Assembly (NCBI GenBank): GCA_902590115.1 | Contig: CACIVM010000001.1 | Location: forward strand, 1 to 64,000 | Direction of reading: 5' to 3' | Length of the DNA stretch: 64,000 bases | Origin: an uncultured Pelagibacteraceae bacterium | GTDB taxonomy: Bacteria; Pseudomonadota; Alphaproteobacteria; Pelagibacterales; Pelagibacteraceae | Part shown: one piece after another, positions 17,614-28,524 of the stretch | How positions within the stretch are numbered: the first letter of the stretch is position 1 | How the letters are laid out: each line of letters starts with the position of its first letter | Notes under the pieces: model-generated | The model's input: the letters and a program-made list of their open reading frames with translations, nothing else | What the model was told of the DNA's origin: nothing | The model's database searches: none | Made by a program: the position numbers and the translations under genes

Positions 17614-19533
17614 ATGCCTGAAATACAATTATTAAACGGAAAAAAAATCTCCTTTGATATTTCAATTGATGGTTTTGAATTGTCAAAAAAAATTAGCAAA
17701 TCAATTGAAAAAGAAGCTCTTGTGATGGAGGTTGATGGTGTACTTAAAGATCTTAGTTATAAAATAAAAAAAAGTAGTAAGGTAAAATTTATCACATCTA
17801 AAGATAAAGAGGGCATCGAGGTTATTCGACATGACGCAGCTCATATAATGGCTATGGCCGTTCAGGAACTTTTTACAGATACCCAAGTTACAATTGGACC
17901 GGTAATAGAAAATGGTTTTTTTTACGATTTTTCAAGAAAAAAACCTTTTACTAGTGAAGATTTAAAAAAGATTGAAAAAAAAATGTCTGAAATAGTTGAT
18001 AGAAATGTAAAAACTAAAAGAGAAGTTTGGAAAAGAGAAGAGGCAATAAAACATTTCAAAAAAATTGGAGAAAATTACAAAGCTGAAATAATTGAGAGTA
18101 TTCCAAGCGATGAAGAGCTATCTATTTATCACCACGGAGATACTTGGTATGATTTGTGTAGAGGACCTCACCTTGCTTCCTCTGGAAAAATTGGTAAAGC
18201 TTTTAAACTTACTAAAGTAGCAGGTGCCTACTGGCGAGGAGACTCCAACAATGAGATGCTTCAAAGAATTTACGGAACATGTTGGTCCTCAAAAAAAGAG
18301 TTAGAAGAATACTTAAAAAGGTTAGAAGAGGCCGAAAAAAGAGATCATAGAAAGCTTGGTAAAGAAATGGATTTGTTTCACTTCAGAGAAGAAAGTCCGG
18401 GGTCGGTCTTTTGGCATGAAAAGGGATGGATTTTATTTCAGAGACTAATAGAATTTATGAGAATAAAACAAAGATTGGCTGGTTATAAAGAGATAAATAC
18501 ACCAGAGCTATTAGATAAGTCTTTATGGGAAAAATCTGGTCACTGGGATAAATTTGGTGAGCATATGTTTACTTCAGATACCCCGGACAACAAAACCTTT
18601 GCAGTCAAACCAATGAATTGTCCTGGGTGCGTACAAATTTTTAATCAAGGTCTGAAGAGCTATAGAGATTTACCTCTGAAACTATCAGAGTTTGGAAAAG
18701 TGCATAGATATGAACCTTCAGGTGCCCTGCACGGCTTATTAAGAGTAAGAGCGTTTACACAAGATGATGCTCATATTTTTTGCACAGAGGAGCAAATTAC
18801 CAACGAATGTCTATTGGTAACAAATCTTATAATAGAAATTTATAAAAGCTTAGGGTTTGAGAATATTATACTTAAATATTCTGATAGGCCTGCAAAAAGA
18901 GTAGGAGATGACAAAGTTTGGGATAAATCTGAAGCTGCGCTTTTATCTGCGATCAAAAAATCAAAATTAGATTATACTATAAATAAAGGAGAAGGAGCTT
19001 TTTATGGTCCAAAAATTGAATTTGTTTTAAGAGACGCTATAGGTAGAGACTGGCAATGTGGAACTTTGCAAGTTGATTTAAATCTGCCAGGAAGACTCGG
19101 TGCAAATTATGTAGACAAAGGTGGCGGAAAAAAAGTTCCAGTAATGCTCCACAGAGCTTTATTCGGATCTTTGGAGAGATTTATAGGTATATTAATTGAA
19201 CATTATGCTGGAAAGTTACCGTTATGGTTGTCCCCAACACAAGTAATAGTGCTTCCAATTTCTGAGGAAAACAATTCATATGCAAAAAAGGTATTTGAAG
19301 ATCTATTTAAAGAGGGTATAAAATGTGAAGTGGATTTAAAAAATCAGAAAATAAATTATAAAATAAGAGAGCACTCTTTGGCAAAAGTTCCGGTAATCTT
19401 GGTTTGTGGTAAGAAAGAACAATCTAATGATAGCGTCACAGTAAGACGCCTAGGATCAGAAAAACAAGAAACAATTAAGTTTAAAAAATTTTTAGAAAAT
19501 ATGATTAAATCAAATAAGCTTCCGTTAAATTAA
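17614..19533 (+). CDS. thrS: threonyl-tRNA synthetase
   Basis: A 639-residue class II synthetase with all domains: N-terminal TGS domain (1-62), the second additional editing domain with HxxxH (His73, His77) and Cys182/His186, the catalytic core, and the anticodon-binding domain from about 540. Editing residues sit at exactly the E. coli positions. Zinc ligands are seen as Cys336 in MNCPGC and His387 in DDAHIF, with a later His in VMLHRAL. It should both charge tRNA-Thr and clear mischarged Ser. infC follows with no gap, as in the classical thrS-infC-rpmI-rplT-pheST cluster. Confidence 0.98.
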   Translation: MPEIQLLNGKKISFDISIDGFELSKKISKSIEKEALVMEVDGVLKDLSYKIKKSSKVKFITSKDKEGIEVIRHDAAHIMAMAVQELFTDTQVTIGPVIENGFFYDFSRKKPFTSEDLKKIEKKMSEIVDRNVKTKREVWKREEAIKHFKKIGENYKAEIIESIPSDEELSIYHHGDTWYDLCRGPHLASSGKIGKAFKLTKVAGAYWRGDSNNEMLQRIYGTCWSSKKELEEYLKRLEEAEKRDHRKLGKEMDLFHFREESPGSVFWHEKGWILFQRLIEFMRIKQRLAGYKEINTPELLDKSLWEKSGHWDKFGEHMFTSDTPDNKTFAVKPMNCPGCVQIFNQGLKSYRDLPLKLSEFGKVHRYEPSGALHGLLRVRAFTQDDAHIFCTEEQITNECLLVTNLIIEIYKSLGFENIILKYSDRPAKRVGDDKVWDKSEAALLSAIKKSKLDYTINKGEGAFYGPKIEFVLRDAIGRDWQCGTLQVDLNLPGRLGANYVDKGGGKKVPVMLHRALFGSLERFIGILIEHYAGKLPLWLSPTQVIVLPISEENNSYAKKVFEDLFKEGIKCEVDLKNQKINYKIREHSLAKVPVILVCGKKEQSNDSVTVRRLGSEKQETIKFKKFLENMIKSNKLPLN

Positions 19534-20079
19534 GTGTCAAATTTAAAACAAAATTATTTTCAAAGGAGATCTAAACCTCAAGGTCCAAAGGCCAACGAAA
19601 GAATAAGAGCATTAGACGTTCAAGTAATTGGTAGCGAAGGAAATAACCTAGGTGTTTTTCCAATTAATAAAGCAATTGAACTAGCAAAAAACGAGGGCTT
19701 AGATTTAATAGAGATATCTCCAAATGCAAACCCGCCAGTTTGTAAAATAATGGATATGGGCAAGTTTAAATACGATCAACAAAAAAAAGCTAATCTAGCC
19801 AAAAAAAAGCAAAAAATTGTCTCCTTGAAAGAAATTAAATTAAGACCTGGAACAGAAATACACGATTACAATTTTAAAATTAAAAATGCAAAAAAATTTA
19901 TAACTAAGGGTGATAAAGTAAAATTTACTGTAAAGTTTAAAGGACGAGAAATGCAGCATGTTGAACTAGGTAAAAATTTAATGAATAGAATTATAGAAGA
20001 TTTAAAAGAAATTGGAAAAGTAGAGACACAGCCTAAATTCGAGGGGCGACAAATGATTATGATCATTCAGCCCAATTAA
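19534..20079 (+). CDS. infC: translation initiation factor IF-3
   Basis: A 181-residue IF-3 with its N-domain ([30 protein letters not shown]), lysine-rich linker and C-domain ([27 protein letters not shown]). It keeps 30S free and checks start-codon pairing. The start is GTG, directly after the thrS TAA. The 25 residues ahead of NERIRA match the usual N-terminal length, so no later start is needed. No AUU start is visible, unlike the enterobacterial gene that autoregulates through that rare codon. A 58-base gap with a promoter-like sequence separates it from rpmI. Confidence 0.96.
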   Translation: MSNLKQNYFQRRSKPQGPKANERIRALDVQVIGSEGNNLGVFPINKAIELAKNEGLDLIEISPNANPPVCKIMDMGKFKYDQQKKANLAKKKQKIVSLKEIKLRPGTEIHDYNFKIKNAKKFITKGDKVKFTVKFKGREMQHVELGKNLMNRIIEDLKEIGKVETQPKFEGRQMIMIIQPN

Positions 20080-20096
20080 TATAAGTTATTATCACC

Positions 20097-20125
20097 TTGT
20101 CAAAATTAATTTAAGTCTATATAAA
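20097..20125 (+). promoter_or_regulatory. candidate sigma-70 promoter for rpmI-rplT
   Basis: TTGTCA (20097-20102), a 17-base spacer, then TATAAA (20120-20125): five of six matches in each box. The ATG of rpmI is at 20138, so transcription would begin only about six bases before the start codon. It would give the ribosomal proteins a start independent of thrS-infC. Confidence 0.5.
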
Positions 20126-20137
20126 ACCGTTAAATTT

Positions 20138-20344
20138 ATGCCAAAATTAAAAACAAAAAGTTCAGCAAAAAAAAGATTTAAGCTTACCGCTTCAGGAAAA
20201 GTAAAGATGCCCCAAGCGAATAAGAGACATGGCATGATTAAGAGAACAAATTCACAGATAAGAAAACAAAGAGGCACAACAATTATGAGCAAGCAGGACT
20301 CAAAAATTGTTAAATCATACATGCCCTACAATTTAAGAGGATAG
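20138..20344 (+). CDS. rpmI: 50S ribosomal protein L35
   Basis: A 68-residue, very basic protein beginning [20 protein letters not shown], with [11 protein letters not shown] and a C-terminal YMPYNLRG, all hallmarks of bL35. It is one of the smallest large-subunit proteins and binds 23S rRNA. It sits between infC and rplT, one base from rplT, in the conserved bacterial order. No clear Shine-Dalgarno precedes the ATG. Confidence 0.97.
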   Translation: MPKLKTKSSAKKRFKLTASGKVKMPQANKRHGMIKRTNSQIRKQRGTTIMSKQDSKIVKSYMPYNLRG

Positions 20345-20345
20345 A

Positions 20346-20702
20346 ATGGCTAGGACTAAACGCGGGGTCATAAGTAAAGCTAAACATAAGAAAGTTTTCA
20401 AAGCTGTAAAAGGCCAGTTTGGAAGAAGAAAAAATACTATCAGGGTAGCTCGTCAAGCAATGGAAAAAGCTATGCAATATGCATACAGGGATCGAAGGGC
20501 AAAAAAAAGAGAATTTAGATCGTTATGGATACAGAGAATAAATGCTGGAGTTAGATCTGAGGGCCTAACTTATTCCAAATTCATTAATGCCTTATCTAAG
20601 TCAAAAATTAAATTAGATAGAAAGGTATTAGCTGAATTAGCATATAATAACCCAGAAGCCTTTAAATCAATTGTTAAAAAAGTTCAATCCTCTCTTAACT
20701 AA
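20346..20702 (+). CDS. rplT: 50S ribosomal protein L20
   Basis: A 118-residue bL20. The N-terminal extension MARTKRGV, followed by [21 protein letters not shown], threads into 23S rRNA during early assembly. The C-terminal globular part ([17 protein letters not shown]) is the domain that in E. coli binds its own mRNA leader. The leader ahead of rpmI here is too short to judge whether that feedback is kept. RBS AAGAGGAT precedes the start across the rpmI stop. Confidence 0.98.
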   Translation: MARTKRGVISKAKHKKVFKAVKGQFGRRKNTIRVARQAMEKAMQYAYRDRRAKKREFRSLWIQRINAGVRSEGLTYSKFINALSKSKIKLDRKVLAELAYNNPEAFKSIVKKVQSSLN

Positions 20703-20748
20703 TTAAGTTCTTTGATTTATCCTGTAAGTAAAAAAAGAATCAAAATTT

Positions 20749-21816
20749 ATGAGTGATTTAAATATTATTGTAGAAAGTTTTGAAAAAAAATTCTCTAATA
20801 TCAAAAGTAAAGAAGAACTTCAAAATTTAAAGTCAGAATTTTTTGGAAAAAATGGTTTAATTTCATCTGAATTTAAAAAGATGAATACACTTAATCCAGA
20901 GGATAGAAAAACATTTGCAAAAAGTCTAAACGATATTAAAAATCAAATTACACATCAGATAGAAAAAAGATTTAAAGATTTTGAAAATCAGACTATAAAT
21001 GAAAAATTGAAAAGTGAAAAAGTGGATGTCACCCTACCAACTAAAATAACACATAATGGAAAGATTCATCCAGTTTCACAGGTTATTGATGAAATTTCTT
21101 CAATCTTTTCAGAAATAGGATTTTCTGTTGCTGAAGGACCAGATGTAGAGTCTGAATATAATAATTTCACAGCACTTAATACTCCCGAAAATCATCCTGC
21201 AAGAGATATGCATGATACATTTTATCTCGATAAAAATAAAAAAACCCTTTTAAGAACACACACTTCACCTGTTCAAATAAGGACTATGTCAAATGGCAAA
21301 CCACCATTCAAAATAATAGTCCCAGGCAGAACTTATAGGTGTGACAGTGATCAGACTCATGCACCTATGTTTCATCAATTAGAAGGTCTTCATATAGATA
21401 AGAACATAACAATGGGACATCTTAAGGGATGCTTAAATTATTTTATAAGAGAATTTTTTGAAGTTAAAAAAATTAAAATGAGATTCAGGCCTAGTCATTT
21501 TCCTTTTACTGAACCCTCAGCAGAAGTTGATATAGGCTACAAAGTTGAAAACGACAAAATTGTAATAGGTGAAGGAGACAAATGGTTAGAGATACTAGGC
21601 TGTGGTATGGTACACCCAAATGTTTTAAAGAATACAAATGTCGATCCGAGTAAATTTCAAGGATTTGCTTTTGGCATGGGGATAGATCGTCTTGCAATGT
21701 TAAAATATGGCATAAACGATTTGCGAGCTTTCTTTGAAACAGATTATAGATGGTTAAATCATTTTGGTTTTGATCCTTTAGACATTCCTACAAATTATAG
21801 AGGATTAAGCCGATGA
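20749..21816 (+). CDS. pheS: phenylalanyl-tRNA synthetase alpha subunit
   Basis: A 355-residue class II synthetase alpha chain. It has an N-terminal coiled-coil of about 85 residues that contacts tRNA, then the catalytic domain. Motif 2 is in [10 protein letters not shown] and [23 protein letters not shown]; motif 3 is [14 protein letters not shown]. It forms an alpha2-beta2 tetramer with PheT and charges tRNA-Phe. The 46-base gap after rplT is A+T rich without a convincing terminator. A 4-base ATGA overlap joins it to pheT. Confidence 0.98.
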   Translation: MSDLNIIVESFEKKFSNIKSKEELQNLKSEFFGKNGLISSEFKKMNTLNPEDRKTFAKSLNDIKNQITHQIEKRFKDFENQTINEKLKSEKVDVTLPTKITHNGKIHPVSQVIDEISSIFSEIGFSVAEGPDVESEYNNFTALNTPENHPARDMHDTFYLDKNKKTLLRTHTSPVQIRTMSNGKPPFKIIVPGRTYRCDSDQTHAPMFHQLEGLHIDKNITMGHLKGCLNYFIREFFEVKKIKMRFRPSHFPFTEPSAEVDIGYKVENDKIVIGEGDKWLEILGCGMVHPNVLKNTNVDPSKFQGFAFGMGIDRLAMLKYGINDLRAFFETDYRWLNHFGFDPLDIPTNYRGLSR

Positions 21817-24212
21817 TTTTGACAATTTCCTGGTTAAAAAATCATTTAAAAACTTCAGCTAGCTTAGATGATATTATTGACAAACTTACAAAAATTGGGC
21901 TTGAGGTTGAAGGAATAAAAGATAGTTCAGGAGCTATCTCAGAATTCAAAATTGCAAAAATTTTAAAAACTGAAAATCATCCGAATGCTGATAAACTCAA
22001 AATTTGTGATGTTAGCATTGGGGGGTCTTTAGTAGTAAAAGTTGTATGTGGGGCCAAGAATGCTAGAAGCGGATTAATAACTGTCTATGCACCTCCAGGT
22101 GCAATAATCCCAAAGACAAAAATGAAGTTGAAGGTTGCTAAAATTAGAGGCGTAGAGTCCAAAGGTATGCTTTGTTCTGAAAGCGAACTAAATTTATCTA
22201 ATGAGAACGCTGGTATTATAGAGCTCAAGAATAAGGATGTAAAAATAGGGAAAAGTTTTTTCAAAAGTCCTGGAGAAAAAGCAATAGATCTTTCGATCAC
22301 TCCTAACCGCCCAGATTGTTTGGGTGTGAGAGGTATAGCCAGAGACTTAGCTGCTGCGGGAGTAGGCAGATTAATAAAATTGAAGACAAGTAAATTTAAG
22401 CAAGTAAGTAATCAAAGTATTAAAGTCTCTATAACTAAAGAAAAAAACCAAGGTTGCCAAGCATTTGCAAGCTGTCTTATTAAAGGAGTAAAAAATCAAG
22501 AAAGCCCTAAATGGTTAAAAGATAAAATTCAATCTTTAGGACTTAAGCCTATTTCAGCTATTGTTGATATTACCAATTACGTTATGTTTGATTTAAATAG
22601 ACCTTTACACGCTTATGATGCAGACAAAATTAATAAAGAAATTATAGTGAGAAACTCAAAAGACGGCGAGTCATTTTCTGCTTTAGATGATAAAAAATAT
22701 ATTCTAAAAAAAGATATGTGTGTTATCGCAGACAAAAGCGGTGTATTGGGTCTAGGAGGTATAATTGGTGGCACTAGATCGAGTACAGAATTAGAAACTA
22801 AAAATATTTTGTTAGAATCAGCTTATTTTAACCCAGCATCTATTCGAAAAACCGCAAAAACTCTAAGTATTGAAACAGATGCAAAGTATAGATTTGAGAG
22901 AGGTATAGACCCAAATTCCATGATTGATGGGTTAAAATTAGCCACAGAATTAATCTTAAAAATATGTGGTGGAGTGGCAAGTAAATTTTCTATTTCTGGA
23001 AAAAAAAATTATAAAAACAAGTCTATAAATCTTAATTCTGAGAAATTTAAGAAAGTAATAGGCCTAACTATACGAGAGAGCGAAACTAAGAAAATTTTAG
23101 GGAATCTCGGATTTAATACTAAATCTAGTAAGAAAATTTTTAAAGTTAAGATACCTACTTGGAGACCAGATGTAAGTCAAGATATAGATTTAGTAGAAGA
23201 ATTAATCCGTATCAAAGGATTTGATAAAATTGATTTCATAGAACCTGAAAAAATGAGAACTAAAGAAACACTAAACTTCCATCAGAAATTATTTCATTTA
23301 AGTCAAAGATGTGTTTCAAACAAAGGGTATCATGAGGCTGTGACATGGTCTTTTACTGATCAAAAAATTGATGAATTAATTAATGATGATAAAAATTTTA
23401 TTTCTATATTAAACCCTATTTCGAAGGACCTAAACGTTTTAAGAAGATCAATTTTTTCAAATTTACTTTTTTACTTAAAAAAAAATCATGATAGAGGCTT
23501 CCAGGATATTGCTTTATTTGAGATTGGTCCAATTTTTTATGGAAAAAAACCTGGAGATCAACAAATTGTGATTGGAGCTGTAAAATCCGGGCAATTGAAT
23601 AAAAAAAGTTGGTCAGAAAAAACAAGAAATGTAGACATATTCGATATGAAAACAGATGTAATTAAAACTTTAAAAGAGATAGGAATAAAGGAAGATGAAA
23701 TGTTTGTAAGCGATAAAACAAAAAATTGTTACCACCCAGGAAGATCTGGATCTGTCAATTTAAATTCAATGAACGGTCCTATTATTGCTCGATTTGGCGA
23801 GATCCATCCATCTATAATTTCAAAACTAGATTTTAAAGAAAAAAATATTTACGGATTTGAAATATTCTTAAAAAATATTCCAGAACCAGAGAAAAAGTTA
23901 AGAATTTCCAAAGAAAATTATGTTTTTTCTGATTTTCAAATTTCCGAAAGAGACTTTGCTTTTGTCCTAGACAAAAATTATCAAGTAGGGAAATTAGATA
24001 AGATTATCAGAAATTTAGATAAAAATATAAAATCGGTAGACATTTTTGATGTTTTTCAAGGGGGAAATTTACCAGATAATAAAAAATCAATAGCTATTAA
24101 TGTTTCAATACAGTCAGATAAAAAAACCCTTTCAGACAATGATCTAAACCAAATTAGTGAAAAGATTATTAAGGAAGTTGAAAATAAAACCGGCGGAAAT
24201 ATTAGGTCATAA
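21813..24212 (+). CDS. pheT: phenylalanyl-tRNA synthetase beta subunit
   Basis: A 799-residue beta chain. In order: start domain, OB-fold tRNA-binding domain (about 40-150; [29 protein letters not shown]), B3/B4 editing domain ([10 protein letters not shown]), B5 DNA-binding-like domain, catalytic-like core and C-terminal FDX-ACB anticodon domain ([15 protein letters not shown]). Full length for the family. Translation is coupled to pheS by ATGA and to lepA by TAATG. The editing domain clears Tyr-tRNA-Phe. Confidence 0.98.
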   Translation: MILTISWLKNHLKTSASLDDIIDKLTKIGLEVEGIKDSSGAISEFKIAKILKTENHPNADKLKICDVSIGGSLVVKVVCGAKNARSGLITVYAPPGAIIPKTKMKLKVAKIRGVESKGMLCSESELNLSNENAGIIELKNKDVKIGKSFFKSPGEKAIDLSITPNRPDCLGVRGIARDLAAAGVGRLIKLKTSKFKQVSNQSIKVSITKEKNQGCQAFASCLIKGVKNQESPKWLKDKIQSLGLKPISAIVDITNYVMFDLNRPLHAYDADKINKEIIVRNSKDGESFSALDDKKYILKKDMCVIADKSGVLGLGGIIGGTRSSTELETKNILLESAYFNPASIRKTAKTLSIETDAKYRFERGIDPNSMIDGLKLATELILKICGGVASKFSISGKKNYKNKSINLNSEKFKKVIGLTIRESETKKILGNLGFNTKSSKKIFKVKIPTWRPDVSQDIDLVEELIRIKGFDKIDFIEPEKMRTKETLNFHQKLFHLSQRCVSNKGYHEAVTWSFTDQKIDELINDDKNFISILNPISKDLNVLRRSIFSNLLFYLKKNHDRGFQDIALFEIGPIFYGKKPGDQQIVIGAVKSGQLNKKSWSEKTRNVDIFDMKTDVIKTLKEIGIKEDEMFVSDKTKNCYHPGRSGSVNLNSMNGPIIARFGEIHPSIISKLDFKEKNIYGFEIFLKNIPEPEKKLRISKENYVFSDFQISERDFAFVLDKNYQVGKLDKIIRNLDKNIKSVDIFDVFQGGNLPDNKKSIAINVSIQSDKKTLSDNDLNQISEKIIKEVENKTGGNIRS

Positions 24213-26023
24213 TGTCAGATATAGATAGAATACGTAATTTCTCAATAATTGCGCATATTGATCATGGAAAATCAACTATTGCTGATAGAATAATTCATAA
24301 ATGTGGTGGTCTGACTGAGAGGGAAATGAAACAACAAGTTCTTGACTCAATGGATATTGAGCGAGAAAGAGGAATAACGATAAAGGCGCAAACCGTAAAG
24401 CTAAATTACAAGTCTAAAGACGGTAAAACATATACACTAAATATAATTGATACACCTGGCCATGTAGATTTTGGTTATGAGGTAAGCAGGTCTTTATCTG
24501 CTTGTGAAGGATCTTTGTTGATTGTAGATAGTACACAAGGTGTAGAGGCTCAAACATTAGCAAATGTATATCAAGCTCTAGAAATTGATCATGAGGTTAT
24601 ACCAATTCTAAATAAAATAGATTTACCAGCCTCAGATATTGATAAAACAAAAAAAGAGATAGAAGATGTAGTTGGTATCGACACATCAGGTGCTATTCCA
24701 TGCTCTGGAAAAACTGGAGAGGGAGTTAATGATATTTTAGAGTCAATCATAAACAATTTGCCACCTCCAAAAGGAAATAAAAACGAAAAGCTAAAATGTC
24801 TTTTGGTCGATAGTTGGTATGACAGTTATCTAGGAGTTGTAATCTTAGTAAGGGTAATTGATGGTAAAATTAAAAAGAATATGAAAGTAAAATTAATGTC
24901 AAATAATCAAGATTACGAAATAGAAAAAGTTGGTGTATTTACACCTAAACCAATAGATATTCAGGAGCTTAACTCAGGTGAAATAGGATTTATAATTACT
25001 GGAATAAAATCATTATCCGAAACAAAAGTTGGAGACACAATTTGTGATGCAAATGATCCTATAACTAAACCTTTACCAGGATTTAAACCTAGTAAGCCCG
25101 TGGTATTCTGTGGACTATTTCCAGTTGATAGCTCTGAGTTTCAAAAACTCAAAGATGGTTTAGCAAAACTAAAGTTAAATGACGCAAGTTTCTCTTACGA
25201 ACCTGAGTCCTCAAGTGCACTTGGTTTAGGTTTTAGATGTGGATTTTTAGGTTTGCTCCACCTGGAAATTATTACAGAGAGGTTGGAGAGAGAATTTGAT
25301 GTAAATTTAATCACCACAACTCCAGGGGTAATTTATAAAGTATATAAAAATAACGGAGAAACCATAAATTTACAAAATCCTACTAACATGCCAGACCCTT
25401 CGCAAATCGCTAAGATTGAAGAGCCTTGGATCAAGTCTACCATCATAACGCCTGACGAATATTTAGGATCTATTATAAAAATTTGCCAAGACAAAAGAGG
25501 GATACAAACTAACTTAAGTTATTCAGGTAAACGAGCTGTTTTGTCCTACGACCTTCCTTTAAATGAAGTCGTATTTGATTTTAACGATCGTCTTAAGTCG
25601 GTTTCAAGCGGATATGCAAGTTTTGATTATGAAATTTCTGATTACAAGGAAGGAGCACTTGTGAAGCTTGGAATACTTGTAAATGGAGAGCCTGTTGATG
25701 CATTAGCAATGATAATACATAAAGATTTTGCTCAGAAGACCGGACGTCAAGTATGTGAAAAATTAAAAGATTTAATTCCAAGGCACAATTTTATGATACC
25801 TGTACAAGCGGCAATAGGTGGCAAAATTATAGCAAGAGAGTCAATTAAAGGTTTTAAAAAAGATGTTTTAACAAAGATACATGGTGGAGGAGCCATGGAT
25901 AGAAAAAGAAAATTACTTGAGAAACAAAAAAAAGGTAAGGCCAGAGCAAAACAATTTGGGAAAGTTGAAATACCCCAAGAAGCTTTTATCGGAGTATTAA
26001 AAATAAATAAGGAGAATAATTGA
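24212..26023 (+). CDS. lepA: elongation factor 4 (LepA)
   Basis: A 603-residue translational GTPase. G motifs are AHIDHGKST (G1), ERGITI (G2), DTPGH (G3), NKIDLP (G4) and CSGKTG (G5). After domains II and III come the EF-G-like domain and the LepA-specific C-terminal domain ([37 protein letters not shown]). It back-translocates or remodels stalled ribosomes, or assists 30S biogenesis. Following the pheT stop by one-base overlap is unusual: in many bacteria lepA is linked to lepB. Its TGA overlaps the TTG start of the next gene. Confidence 0.98.
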   Translation: MSDIDRIRNFSIIAHIDHGKSTIADRIIHKCGGLTEREMKQQVLDSMDIERERGITIKAQTVKLNYKSKDGKTYTLNIIDTPGHVDFGYEVSRSLSACEGSLLIVDSTQGVEAQTLANVYQALEIDHEVIPILNKIDLPASDIDKTKKEIEDVVGIDTSGAIPCSGKTGEGVNDILESIINNLPPPKGNKNEKLKCLLVDSWYDSYLGVVILVRVIDGKIKKNMKVKLMSNNQDYEIEKVGVFTPKPIDIQELNSGEIGFIITGIKSLSETKVGDTICDANDPITKPLPGFKPSKPVVFCGLFPVDSSEFQKLKDGLAKLKLNDASFSYEPESSSALGLGFRCGFLGLLHLEIITERLEREFDVNLITTTPGVIYKVYKNNGETINLQNPTNMPDPSQIAKIEEPWIKSTIITPDEYLGSIIKICQDKRGIQTNLSYSGKRAVLSYDLPLNEVVFDFNDRLKSVSSGYASFDYEISDYKEGALVKLGILVNGEPVDALAMIIHKDFAQKTGRQVCEKLKDLIPRHNFMIPVQAAIGGKIIARESIKGFKKDVLTKIHGGGAMDRKRKLLEKQKKGKARAKQFGKVEIPQEAFIGVLKINKENN

Positions 26024-26874
26024 GTATTTTCAAGGAAAGCATTCTTGTCCTAGGGGGTACTGGATTTATTGGAAGAAATTTAATTAAATCGCTAAAAAAA
26101 AAATACAAAATTAGCTCGATATCATTAAATCAAATTTTAAAAGAAAAAAAATGTAGTGGTGTAAAGTATAAAAGATTGGATTTAAGAAAGAAGAATAATA
26201 TTAAAAAGATAAAAAAAAATTACGATTATATTATAAATTGCTTAAGCTTTAACAGAAATCAAAAAATATTTAATTTTTTTTTAAAATTTAAACCACAAAA
26301 ATTTATACACATCGGCTGCTCCGGTGAATACGGAAAAATTAAAGTGCCATTTAAAGAAAGCGACAAATGTTTACCAAAAACAAATTATGGATTATCTAAA
26401 CTATTTGATACAATGTATTTATTAAATCTTTATAAAAATTTTAAATTTCCTGTTGTTATAGTTAGGTTATTTAATGTCTATGGAAAAGATCAAGGCAGGT
26501 ATATAATCTCAGAAATAGTGTCAAATTGTAAAAAAAATAATGTTATCAATTTAGCTAATGGCAGTCAAACTAGAGATTTTTGTCACATAAATGATATTTC
26601 AAAAGCAGTAAATTTAATTATTCGCAGCAAAAATAAGAGATTGATTGGTAAAATACTTAATATTTCAACTGGAAAAGAAACTTCCATAAGGAGTCTATCA
26701 AGAATTATCTTAAGAAAAGTTAAAAAAGGAAAAATTAATTTTATAAAAAGGGATTTAGATAAGAATAGTATTTTAAGAAGCAGGGCGGACATAAAATTAT
26801 CAAAGAAACTTCTAAATTGGAGACCTAAAATAGATATCTTAAGAGGAATCGACTTAACAATTTATGGAAAATAA
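26020..26874 (+). CDS. NAD-dependent epimerase/dehydratase (SDR)
   Basis: A 284-residue extended [12 protein letters not shown] at residues 12-20, CSGEYGK in the catalytic strand, YGLSKLFD (YxxxK) and RLFNVYG with [16 protein letters not shown]. These are features of nucleotide-sugar epimerases and dehydratases (RfbB/GalE neighbourhood). It starts with TTG in a TTGA overlap with the lepA stop, preceded by a strong AAGGAG about six bases upstream, which supports this start. It overlaps the next GT4 by 11 bases. Likely supplies a modified sugar for that transferase. Confidence 0.82.
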   Translation: MSIFKESILVLGGTGFIGRNLIKSLKKKYKISSISLNQILKEKKCSGVKYKRLDLRKKNNIKKIKKNYDYIINCLSFNRNQKIFNFFLKFKPQKFIHIGCSGEYGKIKVPFKESDKCLPKTNYGLSKLFDTMYLLNLYKNFKFPVVIVRLFNVYGKDQGRYIISEIVSNCKKNNVINLANGSQTRDFCHINDISKAVNLIIRSKNKRLIGKILNISTGKETSIRSLSRIILRKVKKGKINFIKRDLDKNSILRSRADIKLSKKLLNWRPKIDILRGIDLTIYGK

Positions 26875-27889
26875 AAAAAATCTATACATAATTTCTAATG
26901 AGAAAATTTCCAAGATTAACGGAGAGTATTTTTGTGATAATTTAGATATGAAATCTACGTCAGAAGGATTAGATCAAGAATACGATGTTCATATTATTGC
27001 GAGGTATTCTAAAACAGATAGATCTCATAGAATTAAGATGAAAAATATTAAAATATCTAAAACTTTACCGGATTTTTTAAAAAATGTTTGCAATTTTAAT
27101 AAACTAAAAAAAAATAAATTTTTAATCATCTCAATTACGCCATATACTTTTCTTGCTAATGTAATTTTAAGATTATTAGGAAATAAACCATTTGTATACT
27201 TAAGGAGTGATGGTTATGGGGAATATAAGTCTATTCTTGGTTTTTTAGGTCCCATATTTTATCATTTTATGTTTGAAATTACTGCGAAAATATCAAATTT
27301 TATAAGTTGTAGAGAGCATATTCTTAGAGGTAACAAAGGTAAAGTAATTTACCCATCTCAGTTAAATTCGACTTGGTTTTTAGATATAAAGACAATTAAC
27401 ATTAAAGAAACTAAACTTTTGTATGTGGGAAGAGTAAAAAAAGAAAAAGGAATTTTTTCATTAGTTAATCTTTTAAAAGATAAAAAAGATATTAGCCTAA
27501 CTATAGTGGGAGAAGAAAAAAATCAAAAAAATATTATACAAGAAAATGTTAAAGTTTACGAGATAGAGGATGACACAAAAAATTTGATAAAATTTTATGA
27601 TGATCATAATATATTCGTACTACCATCATTTACAGAGGGTCACCCCATGGTAGTATTAGAGTCCCTTGCAAGACTAAGACCAGTGATCATTTTTGAGGAT
27701 ATTGAACATATTATTGAGAATAAAAAAGGCATTTTTGTATCCAAAAGAGATAAAGAAAGCTTCTTTAAAAAAATTGAGTATATCAAAAACAATATAAATA
27801 AAATTCAAGAAGAGATGAAAAAAAATAAGCTACCTAAAAATGAGGAATTTATTAGAGACTTAGCTCGATCTATTTCTAACTTGAATTAA
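26864..27889 (+). CDS. GT4-like glycosyltransferase
   Basis: A 341-residue GT-B protein. Its C-terminal nucleotide-binding half is clear: [23 protein letters not shown] and [17 protein letters not shown], the EX7E-like motif of family GT4. The N-terminal acceptor half is more diverged ([12 protein letters not shown]). It is downstream of and overlapping an SDR, and read from the lepA end of the translation operon. It stops six bases before tRNA-Ser. The glycan it builds is unknown. Confidence 0.78.
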   Translation: MENKKNLYIISNEKISKINGEYFCDNLDMKSTSEGLDQEYDVHIIARYSKTDRSHRIKMKNIKISKTLPDFLKNVCNFNKLKKNKFLIISITPYTFLANVILRLLGNKPFVYLRSDGYGEYKSILGFLGPIFYHFMFEITAKISNFISCREHILRGNKGKVIYPSQLNSTWFLDIKTINIKETKLLYVGRVKKEKGIFSLVNLLKDKKDISLTIVGEEKNQKNIIQENVKVYEIEDDTKNLIKFYDDHNIFVLPSFTEGHPMVVLESLARLRPVIIFEDIEHIIENKKGIFVSKRDKESFFKKIEYIKNNINKIQEEMKKNKLPKNEEFIRDLARSISNLN

Positions 27890-27895
27890 AGAAAA

Positions 27896-27985
27896 GGAGA
27901 GGTGGCCGAGTGGTTGAAGGCGCACGCTTGGAAAGCGTGTAAACGGGAAACCGTTTCGAGGGTTCGAATCCCTCTCTCTCCGCCA
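27896..27985 (+). tRNA. tRNA-Ser (anticodon GGA)
   Basis: A class II tRNA with a long variable arm. Acceptor GGAGAGG pairs with TCTCTCC (one G-U). The anticodon stem CACGC/GCGTG encloses TTGGAAA with anticodon GGA; the variable arm folds as ACGG/CCGT; the T arm is GAGGG/CCCTC around TTCGAAT. Discriminator G and encoded CCA end at 27985. ORFs lie six bases on either side. Confidence 0.97.
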
Positions 27986-27991
27986 TAGAGT

Positions 27992-28522
27992 ATGAAAAAT
28001 ATTATTGAAAGATACCCAGTAAAATATCCAGTTTACTTTAAATATGAAAACAAAATATTTAGTATTGAACCGAAAATATTATGCAAAAAGTATAATTGTC
28101 ACAAACTTATAAAAATACATAAAGATGAATTCAAGTACATTTATAAAAATAAAAAATTATTAACGCATTTTAATATTCAAGATAATGGGCACAGACCTAA
28201 AAAAAATTACTTGATAGTAAAAATTATTAAACCAGGTTACTTAAGTAAAAAAATAAACAAACCACCTATTTTAGATCTTAGAGAAACCTATTTAGCAAAA
28301 TGTTTTTACTCAAAAAGTTATGTTTCGTATAATCAACTAAAAGATGAAATTTTCAAACATAGCATGAATAATATCAAATCAGTTAAAGATCTTAAAAAAA
28401 TTATTTTAAAAAGATATAGGTTTAGTCTTGCAGATATTTCGAGTTCAAAAAAAATATCTTTAGGCGTCGCAATTACAAAATTACAGTTAATTAAAAGATT
28501 TAAAGAAATTAAATTATTTTGA
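27992..28522 (+). CDS. orphan 176-residue basic protein, unknown
   Basis: I do not recognise this protein. It is lysine/isoleucine rich, lacks membrane spans and signal peptide, and is probably cytoplasmic. Visible landmarks are an N-terminal [17 protein letters not shown] repeat-like beta segment, a Cys pair (CKKYNC) near residue 35, [10 protein letters not shown], and a C-terminal helical lysine-rich part ([20 protein letters not shown]). Its ATG is six bases after the tRNA-Ser CCA, so the mRNA made by tRNA 3' processing would be nearly leaderless. It ends two bases before the convergent FkbM gene. Coding is supported by length in dense coding context. Confidence 0.65.
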   Translation: MKNIIERYPVKYPVYFKYENKIFSIEPKILCKKYNCHKLIKIHKDEFKYIYKNKKLLTHFNIQDNGHRPKKNYLIVKIIKPGYLSKKINKPPILDLRETYLAKCFYSKSYVSYNQLKDEIFKHSMNNIKSVKDLKKIILKRYRFSLADISSSKKISLGVAITKLQLIKRFKEIKLF

Positions 28523-28524
28523 TG

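Noticed and set aside
20703-20748. Terminator between rplT and pheS
   Set aside because: The TTTGATT/AATCAAA pair is a weak A+T stem with a long loop and no U-run after it.
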